Positions 8,247 to 17,093 of a DNA stretch of 64,000 nucleotides are shown piece after piece (the first letter of the stretch is position 1; every line of letters starts with the position of its first letter). The position numbers were made by a program, and so were the translations under genes. The notes beneath the pieces were generated by a model. That model searched no databases and was not told where the DNA came from. It saw only the letters and a list, made by a program, of their open reading frames with translations. This DNA is from Actinomadura mexicana (GTDB lineage: Bacteria > Actinomycetota > Actinomycetes > Streptosporangiales > Streptosporangiaceae): NCBI RefSeq assembly GCF_900188105.1, contig NZ_FZNP01000001.1, positions 62,001 to 126,000 on the forward strand. The letters run 5' to 3'.

Positions 8247-9073
8247 GACGTCCTCACGGTGTTCTCCAGGCGGCCGATGCCCTCGATCTCGGTGACCACG
8301 GCGTCGCCGTCGGCGAGGTAACGCGGCGGCTTGCGCGCATGGCCGACGCCTCCCGGCGTGCCGGTGGCGATCACGTCTCCGGGCCGGAGGGTGACGATGG
8401 TGGAGGCGTAACGGACGAGGTCGACGGGGTCGAAGACCAGATCCGAGGTGTCGGCCCTCTGCGTCTCCCCGCCGTTGACCCGGCAACCGAGGGCGAGTGT
8501 GGGGCGAACGCCGCCGGGCAGCTCGTCGGGGGTGACCAGGACGGGGCCGAGCGGCGTGGTGCCCTCGAAGGTCTTGCCCTGAAGCCATTCCTTGGTGCGG
8601 AACTGCCAGTCGCGCATGGTGACGTCGTTCATCACGGTGAAGCCGGCGATGGCGTCCGCGGCCTCCCGCTCGGTGGCGCGGCGGACGGTCCGGCCGATGA
8701 CCACGGTGAGCTCGGCCTCCCAGTCCGCGGCCGAGGATTCGGGTGGGAGCCGGATATCGTCCCCCGGGCCGATCAGCGCCTCGGCGAACTTGGCGAACAG
8801 GGTGGGGTGCTCAGGCAGGTCGCGGCCCATCTCCAGGATGTGGGTGCGGTAGTTGAGCCCGACGCAGAGTATCTTGCCGGGCCGTGGCACGACCGGGGAG
8901 AGGGCGTTGCCGGCTGGGCTCAGAACTTCGCCGATCGCGGACGCCGCCTCGTCCGCCCAGTCCGGGTGTTCGAGCAGCGCGCCCACGTCGGGGGCGGCCA
9001 GCAGGACGTACCCGCCGTCGTCGAGGCGGGCGGCGCGGGTCCCCCCGGCGGTGCGAACAGTCGCGATCTTCAT
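8243..9073 (-). CDS. Fumarylacetoacetate hydrolase family protein, probable fumarylpyruvate hydrolase
   Basis: This is a 276-aa FAH-fold hydrolase with the family landmarks 'ILCVGLNYRTHILEMG', the metal ligands in 'DWEAELTVVIG', 'MNDVTMRDWQ' and the C-terminal 'LRPGDVIATGTPGGVG'. Between gentisate dioxygenase and maleylpyruvate isomerase its likely reaction is fumarylpyruvate to fumarate plus pyruvate, the last step of the pathway. It overlaps both neighbours by 4 bases, so the three proteins are co-translated. Without the context it would only be called an FAA hydrolase. Confidence 0.87.
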   Translation of the reverse strand: MKIATVRTAGGTRAARLDDGGYVLLAAPDVGALLEHPDWADEAASAIGEVLSPAGNALSPVVPRPGKILCVGLNYRTHILEMGRDLPEHPTLFAKFAEALIGPGDDIRLPPESSAADWEAELTVVIGRTVRRATEREAADAIAGFTVMNDVTMRDWQFRTKEWLQGKTFEGTTPLGPVLVTPDELPGGVRPTLALGCRVNGGETQRADTSDLVFDPVDLVRYASTIVTLRPGDVIATGTPGGVGHARKPPRYLADGDAVVTEIEGIGRLENTVRTS

Positions 9074-10197
9074 TGGGTGTGCTCCGGGGCCGTGACGGTC
9101 TGGACGCGGTGCTGGTGCAGCCGCTCGAAGATGGGGGTATCGCTGAAGCGGAACAGGTCGAGACCGTTCTCGGTTTCCAGCATCAGCGGCTGCCAGGAGG
9201 GCACCACGAACAGGTCGCCGCGCACGGCGGTCCAGGTGCTGTCGCCCACGGTCACCTCGCCGTCGCCTTCGAAGACCTGGAAGACCGAGGATCCGACCTC
9301 ACGGGTCGCGGTGGTGCGCGTGCCGGGGGCGAGGCGGTGGAACTCCGTCCGGAGGGTCGGCATGACGTCGCCTCCGGTCGTCGGGTTGGTGTAGCGGACG
9401 GCGGCGTGTCCGGGCTCGACCGTGACCCTGTGCCCTTCGGACTCCAGGGCCAGTTGCTCCGCCAGGGCTCGGTCGGTGTGCTCCCACCGGTAGGCGAGCA
9501 GCGGGGTGGCCGGCGTCGGCGCCAGGTGGGTGAGCGGGCGCAGGCCGGGGTGGCCCCACAGCCGCTCGGCCCGGGAGCGGTCGGGCGTCTCCCGCGTGTC
9601 GACCTCATCCGGCCCGTACTCGAAGAAGGTGGAGTCGACGAAGTACTGGTAGGGGATGTCCAGGCCGTCGATCCAGGCCATCGGCCTGTCGGTGATGTTG
9701 TGGTGGCCGTGCCAGTGCCAGCCGGCCTGTGGCAGGAAGTCTCCGCGCCGCATGGCGACCGGGTCGCCGTCCACGACCGTCCACACGCCCTCGCCTTCGA
9801 CCACGAACCGGAAGGCGTTCTGGGTGTGCCGGTGAACCGGCGCGTCCTCACCGGGGTTGAGGTACTGGATCGCGGCCCACAGCGTCGGGGTCGCGAACGG
9901 TCGTCCGCCGAGGCCGGGGTTCGCGAGCGCGATCGCCCGCCGCTCCCCGCCCCGTCCGACCGGAACCAGCGCGCCGGCGCGTTCGGCCATCGGCAGCAGC
10001 CGGTCCCACCGCCACAGATGCGGCAGCGCCTTCGAGTGAGGATGCGGCGGCATCAGGCCGCCGATCTCGGTCCACAGGGGGACGAGCAGCTCGGACTCGA
10101 ACCCGCCGTAAAGCTCCTCCAGTTCCGGCGTCCGCGCCGGCTGGTCGGCGCCGTCGGTCGAGGTGATCCTCACCGGGCTGGGATGGGTGGGCGTCAT
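9070..10197 (-). CDS. Gentisate 1,2-dioxygenase (bicupin, Fe(II))
   Basis: This 375-aa bicupin has the iron-binding motif 'APVHRHTQNAFRFVVEGEG' (H122, H124) and a third histidine in 'WHWHGHHN' (161-165). A second cupin lies around residues 275-345. It opens the gentisate ring between C1 and C2 to give maleylpyruvate. The length fits the family (350-380 aa). The ATG at 10197 has an AAGGGAG sequence upstream. It is the first gene of the operon; it and the plus-strand salicylate genes point away from the paaX-like regulator region. Gentisate dioxygenase also accompanies the salicylyl-CoA genes in Streptomyces sp. WA46 (SdgD). Confidence 0.92.
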   Translation of the reverse strand: MTPTHPSPVRITSTDGADQPARTPELEELYGGFESELLVPLWTEIGGLMPPHPHSKALPHLWRWDRLLPMAERAGALVPVGRGGERRAIALANPGLGGRPFATPTLWAAIQYLNPGEDAPVHRHTQNAFRFVVEGEGVWTVVDGDPVAMRRGDFLPQAGWHWHGHHNITDRPMAWIDGLDIPYQYFVDSTFFEYGPDEVDTRETPDRSRAERLWGHPGLRPLTHLAPTPATPLLAYRWEHTDRALAEQLALESEGHRVTVEPGHAAVRYTNPTTGGDVMPTLRTEFHRLAPGTRTTATREVGSSVFQVFEGDGEVTVGDSTWTAVRGDLFVVPSWQPLMLETENGLDLFRFSDTPIFERLHQHRVQTVTAPEHTQ

Positions 10198-10350
10198 GGA
10201 TCTCAGGCTCCCTTGGCGGTCGGGCTCGTAGGGGCGCGTCTTCGGACGGCCCGGGGCCCGGCGGCCAGGTGCACGACACGAGCAGGGGCCCCATGCGCGT
10301 CAACTCTACGTCGTCCGTCGATATTTTCACACACATCAATGTCGGTGATC
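10198..10350 (-). promoter_or_regulatory. Leader/promoter gap of the gentisate operon
   Basis: This 153-bp gap between paaX-like and gentisate dioxygenase genes contains the only AT-rich stretch nearby (about 10317-10345). Read on the minus strand it gives a TTGATG candidate -35 and TGTGTGAAAATAT. I could not assign a spaced -10 with confidence. A PaaX site could lie here. Confidence 0.3.
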
Positions 10351-11196
10351 TTAGGTCGCCGGTGGGGTCAGGCCCGCGACCTCGTCATAGAAGCGCTGGG
10401 CGGGAGGCCCGAGCAGGGAGTGCGCCTCAAGGAACATCTCGTGGGCCTCACGGCCAGCCCACCCCGCAGGGAGCAGCTCGATCGGCAGGTCCGGATCGCG
10501 GAAGGGGAACTTCCGGTAGTCGTAGGTCAACCGCATCCGTTCCACCAGAGCCTCCTTGGGGCTCAGGTGGCCGGCACGGTAGGACGGCAACCGGCCGCGG
10601 TAGGTCCGCAGCAGCTCGCGGTAGTCCTCGTTGAGCGTGTCCAGGTCCCAGCAGCGCGAGGCCATCTCCCGGTCGACCGGGAGGCTGCGGGACTGGCAGT
10701 GCAGCGCGTCCAGACGCACCACCGGCTCGTCCGCGAAGTTCTCCAGTACCTGCTGGACGCGGTCGTGCGGGCAGATGTACGTCGAGGGCGCCAGGGGGCC
10801 GAACCCGAGCCATGCCAACTCCTTGCGGATCCGGTCGCGGGTCGCGCGGTCGGTCTCGGGCACCGAGTAGATCACCATGTGCCAGGTGCGGTCCCATTCG
10901 TCCCGCACCCGGTCGAAGATCCGCGAGCGGCCCTCGTCCAGCAGGCGCAGGCTGCGCGGGTTCAGCACGTAGACGCTCTCCCGCCCTTCCCGTCGCGCGT
11001 CGAACCAGCCCTCCTTGCGCAGCCGGGACAGCACCACCCGGATGGTGCTCTCGCCGATGTCGAAGCACCCCATCAGCGTGTTGAGCGTGCGCATCCGGGC
11101 GGCACCTCCGCGGTACCGCACATAGTCACCGAAGAGATCGAAAACGATGGACCGGGGCTTCACCGGGGGACTCCTCCCGTCGACAGGCGTACTCAT
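10351..11196 (-). CDS. PaaX-family transcriptional regulator
   Basis: This is a 281-aa protein with the PaaX N-terminal winged helix ('KPRSIVFDLFGDYVRY...MGCFDIGESTIRVVLSRLRKEGWF', residues about 13-65), the central domain with 'DRTWHMVIYSVPE', and the C-terminal PaaX_C region. Known PaaX proteins repress aromatic-acid genes and are released by aryl-CoA thioesters such as phenylacetyl-CoA. Salicylyl-CoA is therefore an attractive effector for this one (inference). It is divergent from the flavin hydroxylase operon and lies upstream of the gentisate operon in the same direction, so it can control both. Confidence 0.88.
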   Translation of the reverse strand: MSTPVDGRSPPVKPRSIVFDLFGDYVRYRGGAARMRTLNTLMGCFDIGESTIRVVLSRLRKEGWFDARREGRESVYVLNPRSLRLLDEGRSRIFDRVRDEWDRTWHMVIYSVPETDRATRDRIRKELAWLGFGPLAPSTYICPHDRVQQVLENFADEPVVRLDALHCQSRSLPVDREMASRCWDLDTLNEDYRELLRTYRGRLPSYRAGHLSPKEALVERMRLTYDYRKFPFRDPDLPIELLPAGWAGREAHEMFLEAHSLLGPPAQRFYDEVAGLTPPAT

Positions 11197-11612
11197 GCAC
11201 TATCCCATGCACGGCGGCCGTCGCCAGAGTGATCGGTGACGGATCCGGACATGGTGGCGTGTTCAGAATTCTAGTTTCGTCTTATTGACGAGCAACTTCC
11301 AAATGACACATACTCCTGAACATCCTTCCCCTCCCTGGAAGACGGATGTGGCAATGAGCCCACCACCTGCGCGAACCACCGGCACACCGAGCCGACCGTC
11401 ATGGAGTCGGCTGGACGCTCCGGGTCGGCCGCCTCGGCGCCGTCCTGGAGCCGACGTCCGGCGGCCACGCGCCGGCGGCGGGCGTCGAACCGCCCACCTG
11501 ACGCGATGACGGGCGCCGCTGCGCGGCGCCCGTCCAGAACAGGCAAAGTCCGGCAACGCGCCAGGTTGGCGGCATGACGGTACGGGGATCTTCGACAGGA
11601 GGCAGGTACCCC
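11197..11612. other. Divergent intergenic region, 416 bp
   Basis: Besides the two promoters at 11268-11314, this holds a long untranslated leader (about 290 bp) before the hydroxylase start at 11613. A GC-rich inverted stretch GGGCGCCGCTGCGCGGCGCCC near 11512-11532 could form a hairpin in that leader. No gene is evident. Confidence 0.5.
11268..11314. promoter_or_regulatory. Overlapping divergent promoters between paaX-like gene and salicylate operon
   Basis: On the minus strand TTGCTC (11290-11295) and TAGAAT (11268-11273), spaced 16, would start the regulator transcript about 65 bases before its ATG. On the plus strand TTGACG (11285-11290) and CATACT (11309-11314), spaced 18, face the hydroxylase operon. 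The two -35 boxes share a base, so the promoters must compete and one bound repressor could block both. Confidence 0.5.
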
Positions 11613-13202
11613 ATGGTTTCCAGGATCGCGTGCGTGGGAGGCGGCCCGGGCGGGCTGTTCTTCGCAACGCTGATCAAGCAGGCCGACCCCTCAGCGGAGG
11701 TCACGCTCTTCGAGCGCAACCGGCCGGACGACGTCTTCGGGTTCGGCGTGGTGTTCTCGGACGCGACCCTCGCCGGCATCCACCGGGCCGACCCGGTGTT
11801 GCGGGAGGCCCTGGCCACACGGGGGCGGCACTGGGACGCCATCGAGGTGCGCCTGAAGGGCGAGCGGATCCGCTGCGGCGGCAACGGCATGGCGGCGATC
11901 CACCGCAGGACACTGCTCGCCGTGATGCGCGCCCGGGCCACCGAGGTGGGCGTCGACATGCGCTTCGGCGCCGAGGTCTCCGGCCCGGAGGAGTTGGCGG
12001 ACTACGACCTGATCGTGGCGGCGGACGGAGCCAACTCGCGTTTCCGCGAAAGACTGGCCGCCGAACTGCGCCCGCGTGTCGACAACGCGACCGCAAAGTT
12101 CATCTGGTTCGGCACCGACTACATGTTCGACGGCCTGACCTTCGTCCACCAGCGCGGCCCACACGGGGTGTTCGCCGTCCACGGGTACCCGATCAGCGAG
12201 GACATCAGCACCTTCATCGTGGAGACCGACGAGGAGACCTGGCGCGCGGCGGAACTGGACGAGTTCGACGTCGCGAGCCCGCCGGGGCCGAGCGACGAGA
12301 AGACGGCGCGCTACCTGGAGGAGCTTTTCGCCGAGCAGATCGGCGGGCACCGGCTGCTGGTGAACAACTCGCGATGGGCCAACTTCCACACCCGGCGGGC
12401 ACGCCGCTGGCACGCGGGCAACGTCGTGCTGCTCGGCGACGCCATGCACACCGCCCACTTCTCGGTTGGCTCGGGCACGAAGATGGCGATGGAGGACGCC
12501 GTCGCGCTGGCCGCCGCCCTCGAAACGCGTTGCGGCGACCTCGAATCGGCGCTGGCGGCCTACGAGGCGGAGCGCAGACCGCCGGTGGAGAAGATCCAGA
12601 ACTCCGCCCGGCCGAGCCTGGCCTGGTGGGAGCATTTCGGTCGCTACCACGACGCCTTCGACCCGCTCCAGTTCACTTTCCACTTCCTGTCCCGCAGCAT
12701 CGGCAAGTCCAAGCTGGCCCGCCGGGACTGGGGCCTCGTCGCCGACGTCGAGGCGGACTGGCGCAAGCGGCACGGCGCGGCTCCGCTGGACTCGCCACTG
12801 AGGGTCGGCCCACACACCTCCACCGGGCGCCGGGCGACGGTCGAGGTCGCCCGGGACGGCGCCGTCGCCGTCCTGCCGGGCGGTGCGCGGGTGCCGCTGC
12901 GCGACGGCGCGGCGACCGAAGCCGGCCAGGGCCTCTGGCTCGCGGCGCCGGAAGACGAGTCCGACCTGCCCCACGCGTTCGCGCGCCTCGCCGCAGCGGT
13001 GCGGACCGGACCCCCGCCATTGGCGGCCGTACACGGCGGGACACCACTCACCCGCGTGCTGCTCGCCGAGCAGGCCCGGCTGGGACACCACGTCCCGGCC
13101 ATGATCGTGGAGGATCCCCTGGACGACGACCGAGCCGAGACGCTGCTGCTGTCCGGGCGGGCCGACCTCGTCGGCTCGCAGACCGGAGGGCGGCCCGCGT
13201 GA
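11613..13202 (+). CDS. FAD-dependent aryl-CoA monooxygenase, salicylyl-CoA 5-hydroxylase type
   Basis: This is a 529-aa group-A flavin monooxygenase. The Rossmann loop VGGGPGG is at residues 8-14 and the GD motif reads 'VVLLGDAMHTAHFSVGSGTKMAMEDA' near residue 275. The latter is the form seen in salicylyl-CoA 5-hydroxylase (SdgC) and the N-terminal part of 2-aminobenzoyl-CoA monooxygenase. A C-terminal extension of about 120 residues follows the catalytic core. With gentisate dioxygenase and two CoA/AMP ligases adjacent, the expected reaction is salicylyl-CoA to gentisyl-CoA with NAD(P)H and O2. The ATG at 11613 follows AGGAGG (11597-11602) by 10 bases; an upstream ATG at 11574 is less likely. 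Confidence 0.87.
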   Translation: MVSRIACVGGGPGGLFFATLIKQADPSAEVTLFERNRPDDVFGFGVVFSDATLAGIHRADPVLREALATRGRHWDAIEVRLKGERIRCGGNGMAAIHRRTLLAVMRARATEVGVDMRFGAEVSGPEELADYDLIVAADGANSRFRERLAAELRPRVDNATAKFIWFGTDYMFDGLTFVHQRGPHGVFAVHGYPISEDISTFIVETDEETWRAAELDEFDVASPPGPSDEKTARYLEELFAEQIGGHRLLVNNSRWANFHTRRARRWHAGNVVLLGDAMHTAHFSVGSGTKMAMEDAVALAAALETRCGDLESALAAYEAERRPPVEKIQNSARPSLAWWEHFGRYHDAFDPLQFTFHFLSRSIGKSKLARRDWGLVADVEADWRKRHGAAPLDSPLRVGPHTSTGRRATVEVARDGAVAVLPGGARVPLRDGAATEAGQGLWLAAPEDESDLPHAFARLAAAVRTGPPPLAAVHGGTPLTRVLLAEQARLGHHVPAMIVEDPLDDDRAETLLLSGRADLVGSQTGGRPA

Positions 13203-15235
13203 ACGACCTGACCCCCTTGTTCGCCCCGTCCGGTGTCGTCGTGGTCGGCGCCTCCCGCCAGGGCAACAAGCTCGGCGCGGCCATGGCGCGCTCGCTCGCG
13301 GCCTTCCCCGGCGCCCGCGCGCTGGTCAACTCCCGGAACCCCGACCCGGCCGCGGGCGTCTTCGCGTCCGTGGCGGAGGCCCGCGCACACACCGGCGCCG
13401 ACCTGGATCTGGCCGTGCTCTGCATTCCGGCCGCGGCCTGCGCGGGGGCGCTCGCCGAGGCCGCAGCGGCCGGCTGCCGCGCCGCACTCGTCTGCGCGGG
13501 CGGCTTCGGCGAGATCGGCCCGACCGGGGAGGAACCCGAGCGCGCGCTGCGCCGGGTCGCCGAGGAGACCGGCATCCGGCTGCTCGGCCCCAACACCTCC
13601 GGCTTCCTCGCCCCCCACCGGGGCCTGACCGCGAGCTTCGTGCCCGGGGCGGGCCTGGTGCCGCCGGGCGGCCTCGCCGTCGTCGCGGCCAGCGGCGGGG
13701 TCAACCACGCCCTGGCCTTCGAACTCGCAGGCGCGGGCAACGGGATCAGCCTCGGCGTGGGCATCGGTGCGGGGATGGGCGTCACCGCCGCCGACGTGCT
13801 CGACCATCTCGCGGGCGACCCCGAGACCACCGCGGTCGCGCTGCACCTGGAGACCGTCCCGGACGGACCACGCCTGTTGGCCGCCCTGGGCCGGCTGACG
13901 GCGGTGAAACCGGTCGCGGCCCTGGTGGTCGGCCGGACCGATGTCGGCGACTTCGCCCGCTCCCACACCGGCGCCCTCGCCACGTCGTGGCGCACCACCC
14001 GGGCCGCCGTCCGCGACGCCGGTGCCGTCGTGGTCGACGACGAGCGGGAACTCGTCGACGCGCTCACGGCACTGTCCAGGGTGCGATTGCGCCCCGCCAC
14101 CGACCCCGGCATCGGCATCGTCACCGCCCAGGCCGGGCCCGGGCTGCTGCTGGCCGACCGGGTCGGAGCCGACGGCATACGCGTCCCGGAACTCTCGCCC
14201 GGGACACGAGCCCGCCTGGGCGACCTGCTGCCGCCGCTGACGTTCCAGCGCAACCCCGTGGACACCGGCCGTCCCAGCGAGACGTTCCCAGAACTGCTGG
14301 GGACGGTCGCCGCGGACCCGGAGGTCGACCTGCTGGCGGTCTACGCGCTGACGGAGCCGGGCAGCGTGGACCTGGCCGCGGCCGCGGAGGCGGCGGGCCT
14401 GCCGTCGGTGACACCGGCGGTGGTCGCCATCGGCGGCCCGGCCGAGGAGGTGCGGGAGCAACGGGCGCGACTGCACAAGCTCGGCGTGCCCGCGGTCACG
14501 ACCCCGGTGGCCGCGGCGAACGCCGTCCGGGCACTGGTGACGGACGCCCGGCTGCGCGCCGAGCGTGACACCGCGGAGCCGGCGTCCGGAAATCCCGTCC
14601 CAAAAGGCCCGCTCGACGAGCACGCCGCCAAGACCTTCCTGGAGACGCTCGGCGTGCGCACCCCACCACGCCGCGCGTGCGCTTCGCGCCAGGAGGCGCA
14701 CCAAGCGCTCGCCGACCTCGGCGGAGCGGTGGCGGTCAAGGTGCTCGACGCGCGGATCCTGCACAAGACCGAGACGGGCGGGGTGCGGCTCAACGTCCGG
14801 ACCCCGGCCGACCTCGACTCCGCCCTGGACGCGATCGGCGCCGACCGCGTCCTCGTCGAGGCCATGGCGTCCACCGGCGTCGATCTCGTGGTGGGCGCTC
14901 GGCGGGACCCGGTGTTCGGCCCCGTGGTGCTCGCCGGGCTCGGCGGCACCGCTGCCGAGGCGCTCGCCGACGTGGCGATCAGGCTCGCGCCGGTGTCCCC
15001 GGTGAGAGCGGCGGCCATGCCGGACGAGCTAGCGGCGGGCGCGCTGCTGCACGGCTGGCGCGGCGGCCCCGTCCTTGACCGGCGGGAGTTCGGCGTGCTG
15101 GTGTCGGCCCTGTCGGCCGTGCTGTCCGCGAACCCCGACGTCACCGAAATCGAGATCAACCCGCTGCGGCTCACCAGTGACGGCCTCGTCGCACTGGACG
15201 CCGTCGTCGTCCGCCGGGAGGAGGACCATGCCTGA
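13199..15235 (+). CDS. Acyl-CoA ligase, NDP-forming (acetate-CoA ligase/ATP-grasp family)
   Basis: This 678-aa protein has the full domain order of NDP-forming acyl-CoA synthetases: a CoA-binding Rossmann domain (about 1-130, 'SGVVVVGAS'), succinyl-CoA-ligase-like domains (about 140-450), and an ATP-grasp domain (about 470-678). The phospho-histidine is H256 in 'DFARSHTGAL'. The ATP-grasp domain contains 'AVKVLDARILHKTETGGVRLNV'. It should join an acid to CoA through an acyl-phosphate. In this context it may make or scavenge salicylyl-CoA, working with or in parallel to the AMP-ligase next door. The GTG start overlaps the hydroxylase stop (GTGA). Confidence 0.85.
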   Translation: MNDLTPLFAPSGVVVVGASRQGNKLGAAMARSLAAFPGARALVNSRNPDPAAGVFASVAEARAHTGADLDLAVLCIPAAACAGALAEAAAAGCRAALVCAGGFGEIGPTGEEPERALRRVAEETGIRLLGPNTSGFLAPHRGLTASFVPGAGLVPPGGLAVVAASGGVNHALAFELAGAGNGISLGVGIGAGMGVTAADVLDHLAGDPETTAVALHLETVPDGPRLLAALGRLTAVKPVAALVVGRTDVGDFARSHTGALATSWRTTRAAVRDAGAVVVDDERELVDALTALSRVRLRPATDPGIGIVTAQAGPGLLLADRVGADGIRVPELSPGTRARLGDLLPPLTFQRNPVDTGRPSETFPELLGTVAADPEVDLLAVYALTEPGSVDLAAAAEAAGLPSVTPAVVAIGGPAEEVREQRARLHKLGVPAVTTPVAAANAVRALVTDARLRAERDTAEPASGNPVPKGPLDEHAAKTFLETLGVRTPPRRACASRQEAHQALADLGGAVAVKVLDARILHKTETGGVRLNVRTPADLDSALDAIGADRVLVEAMASTGVDLVVGARRDPVFGPVVLAGLGGTAAEALADVAIRLAPVSPVRAAAMPDELAAGALLHGWRGGPVLDRREFGVLVSALSAVLSANPDVTEIEINPLRLTSDGLVALDAVVVRREEDHA

Positions 15236-16985
15236 ATCGACACGGCCCGAAATGCAGCCCGCTTCGGAAGAATCTGGACCGGCACGGCCTGGAGCGACCC
15301 GCGACCATGCCGTCCAGTGGCCGGAGGACGCGGCCCGGCGGTACGTCGAGGAGGGCTACTGGAGGGGCCGGACCCTCGGCGACGAGCTGCTCGCGGTCGC
15401 CGACGCCCGTCCCGACTCGGTCGCTCTCGTCGAAATCGGCCGCACACTGACGTACCGGGAACTGGCCGACCGCGCCGATGCCGCCGCCATACGGCTGGCA
15501 AAGCTCGGGCTGAGGCCGGACGACCGGGTCGTCCTGCAATTGCCCAACACCATCGAGTTCGCCGTCCTGACCCTCGCCTGCCTGCGCCTCGGGGTGATCC
15601 CCGTGATGGCGCTGCCCGGCCATCGCAGGCACGAGATCGCCTACCTCGCCGAGCACGCCGAAGCCGTGGCGATCGCGGTCCCGGCCGTGCTCAGGGACTT
15701 CGACCATCAAGCGATGGCCGCCGGGATACAGCAGGACAACCAGTTCCTGAGGCATCTGCTGGTGCTGGGCAGGCCGGCGGCTCCAGGCGCGGTGGACCTG
15801 CACGCGCTATGCGCCCCGCCGGACGGGCCTGCGCCGCGGGCGGCCGTGGACGCCTACCGCCCGGACAGCCGGTCGGTGGCGCTGTTCCTGCTGTCGGGCG
15901 GCACCACGGGCCTGCCCAAGCTCATCGCGCGCACCCACGACGACTACCTCTACAACGCCAGGCGCAGCGCCGCGGTCTCGGGCTTCGGACCGGACACGGT
16001 CTACTACGCGGCACTTCCGCTCGCCCACAACTTTCCGCTGGCCTGCCCGGGGCTGCTCGGCGCGCTGCTGAGCGGCGGCCGGGTCGTGATGGGGGCGCAC
16101 CGTCCCGAGGAGGCGTTCGCCGCCATCGAGCGCGAGCGAGTCACCGCCACGGCCGTCGTCCCCGCCATCGCCCAGCGCTGGCTCGACCACCGTCTCGCTG
16201 ACCCGGACCGCGACCTCGGTTCGCTCCGGGTGCTGCAGGTCGGGGGCGCGCGCCTGGCCGACGAGGTGGCCCGCCGCATCCGACCGATGCTCGGCTGCAC
16301 CCTCCAGCAGGTATTCGGCATGGCGGAGGGACTGCTGAACTACACCCGGCTCGACGACCCCGACGACGTCCTCTGCACCACCCAGGGACGCCCGATGAGC
16401 GCTGGCGACGAAATCCTCGTGGTCGACGACACTGGCCGCCCAGTGCCCACCGGCTCTCCGGGTCTTCTGCTCACCCGCGGCCCCTACACTCCGCGGGGCT
16501 ACTACCGGGCCGAGGAGCACAACGCCCGCGCGTTCACCCCGGACGGCTGGTACCGCACCGGCGACATTGTCCGGCTGCGCCCGGACGGCAACCTCGTCGT
16601 CGAGGGCCGCGACAAGGACATGATCAACCGGGCGGGCGAGAACATCTCGGCGGAGGAGATCGAGAACTTCGCCTACCAGGTGCCCGGCGTCAGCCTGGCC
16701 GCCGCCGTCGCGATGCCCGACCCCGAGTTGGGCGAACGCGTCTGCCTGTATGCCGTCGTCGAACCGGGCCGCGGCGTCGCGGTGGAGGACGTGCGCGACG
16801 TCATGGAACGGGCGGGAGTTGCCCGGTTCAAGTTCCCCGACCGGGTGGTGCTGGTCGACGCGCTGCCCACCACTAAGCTCGGAAAGCTCGACAAGAAGGC
16901 ACTACGGGCCGACATCGCCCGGCGGTTGGACGCGGAACGCCTGGCCGCGGGCCGGTCGGCGCCCGGGCGTCAGGCGACGAGGTGA
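15228..16985 (+). CDS. Salicylate/2,3-dihydroxybenzoate-AMP ligase family protein (adenylation enzyme)
   Basis: This is a 585-aa ANL-superfamily enzyme with P-loop 'LSGGTTGLPKLI' near residue 222, the A4 region 'LPLAHNFPLACPG' typical of DhbE/EntE-type aryl ligases (its Asn contacts the 2-OH of salicylate or DHB), 'WYRTGD', and the A10 lysine in 'TKLGKLDKKALR'. It activates an ortho-hydroxybenzoate as the adenylate. No aryl-carrier protein is nearby, so delivery is probably to CoA, as proposed for the salicylate pathway of Streptomyces WA46, rather than to a siderophore synthetase. The ATG overlaps the previous stop by 8 bases, with GGGAGGAGG upstream. Confidence 0.87.
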   Translation: MPESTRPEMQPASEESGPARPGATRDHAVQWPEDAARRYVEEGYWRGRTLGDELLAVADARPDSVALVEIGRTLTYRELADRADAAAIRLAKLGLRPDDRVVLQLPNTIEFAVLTLACLRLGVIPVMALPGHRRHEIAYLAEHAEAVAIAVPAVLRDFDHQAMAAGIQQDNQFLRHLLVLGRPAAPGAVDLHALCAPPDGPAPRAAVDAYRPDSRSVALFLLSGGTTGLPKLIARTHDDYLYNARRSAAVSGFGPDTVYYAALPLAHNFPLACPGLLGALLSGGRVVMGAHRPEEAFAAIERERVTATAVVPAIAQRWLDHRLADPDRDLGSLRVLQVGGARLADEVARRIRPMLGCTLQQVFGMAEGLLNYTRLDDPDDVLCTTQGRPMSAGDEILVVDDTGRPVPTGSPGLLLTRGPYTPRGYYRAEEHNARAFTPDGWYRTGDIVRLRPDGNLVVEGRDKDMINRAGENISAEEIENFAYQVPGVSLAAAVAMPDPELGERVCLYAVVEPGRGVAVEDVRDVMERAGVARFKFPDRVVLVDALPTTKLGKLDKKALRADIARRLDAERLAAGRSAPGRQATR

Positions 16986-17012
16986 CGGCGAGCACCTTGA
17001 GTTGGACGCGGA

Positions 17013-17027
17013 CCTCCGGAGCGGAGG
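17013..17027 (+). terminator. Short hairpin after the salicylate operon
   Basis: CCTCCG (17013-17018) and CGGAGG (17022-17027) form a 6-bp stem with a 3-base loop, 28 bases after the AMP-ligase stop. It is a plausible but weak operon end. Confidence 0.35.
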
Positions 17028-17093
17028 GGGCGGTGCAGGTCGACCGCCCGTAAGGGCACTCCCGCCGGCTGTGGCACTCGCAGGCTCCCATCG

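Noticed and set aside
10310..10345. Consensus PaaX box
   Set aside because: There is an AT-rich stretch with TGTGTGAAAATAT but no clear symmetric element that I can match to known PaaX sites.
15228..16985. Siderophore (catecholate/salicylate) biosynthesis gene cluster
   Set aside because: Only the adenylating ligase fits; no carrier protein, condensation enzyme or salicylate synthase is nearby, and the context is catabolic.
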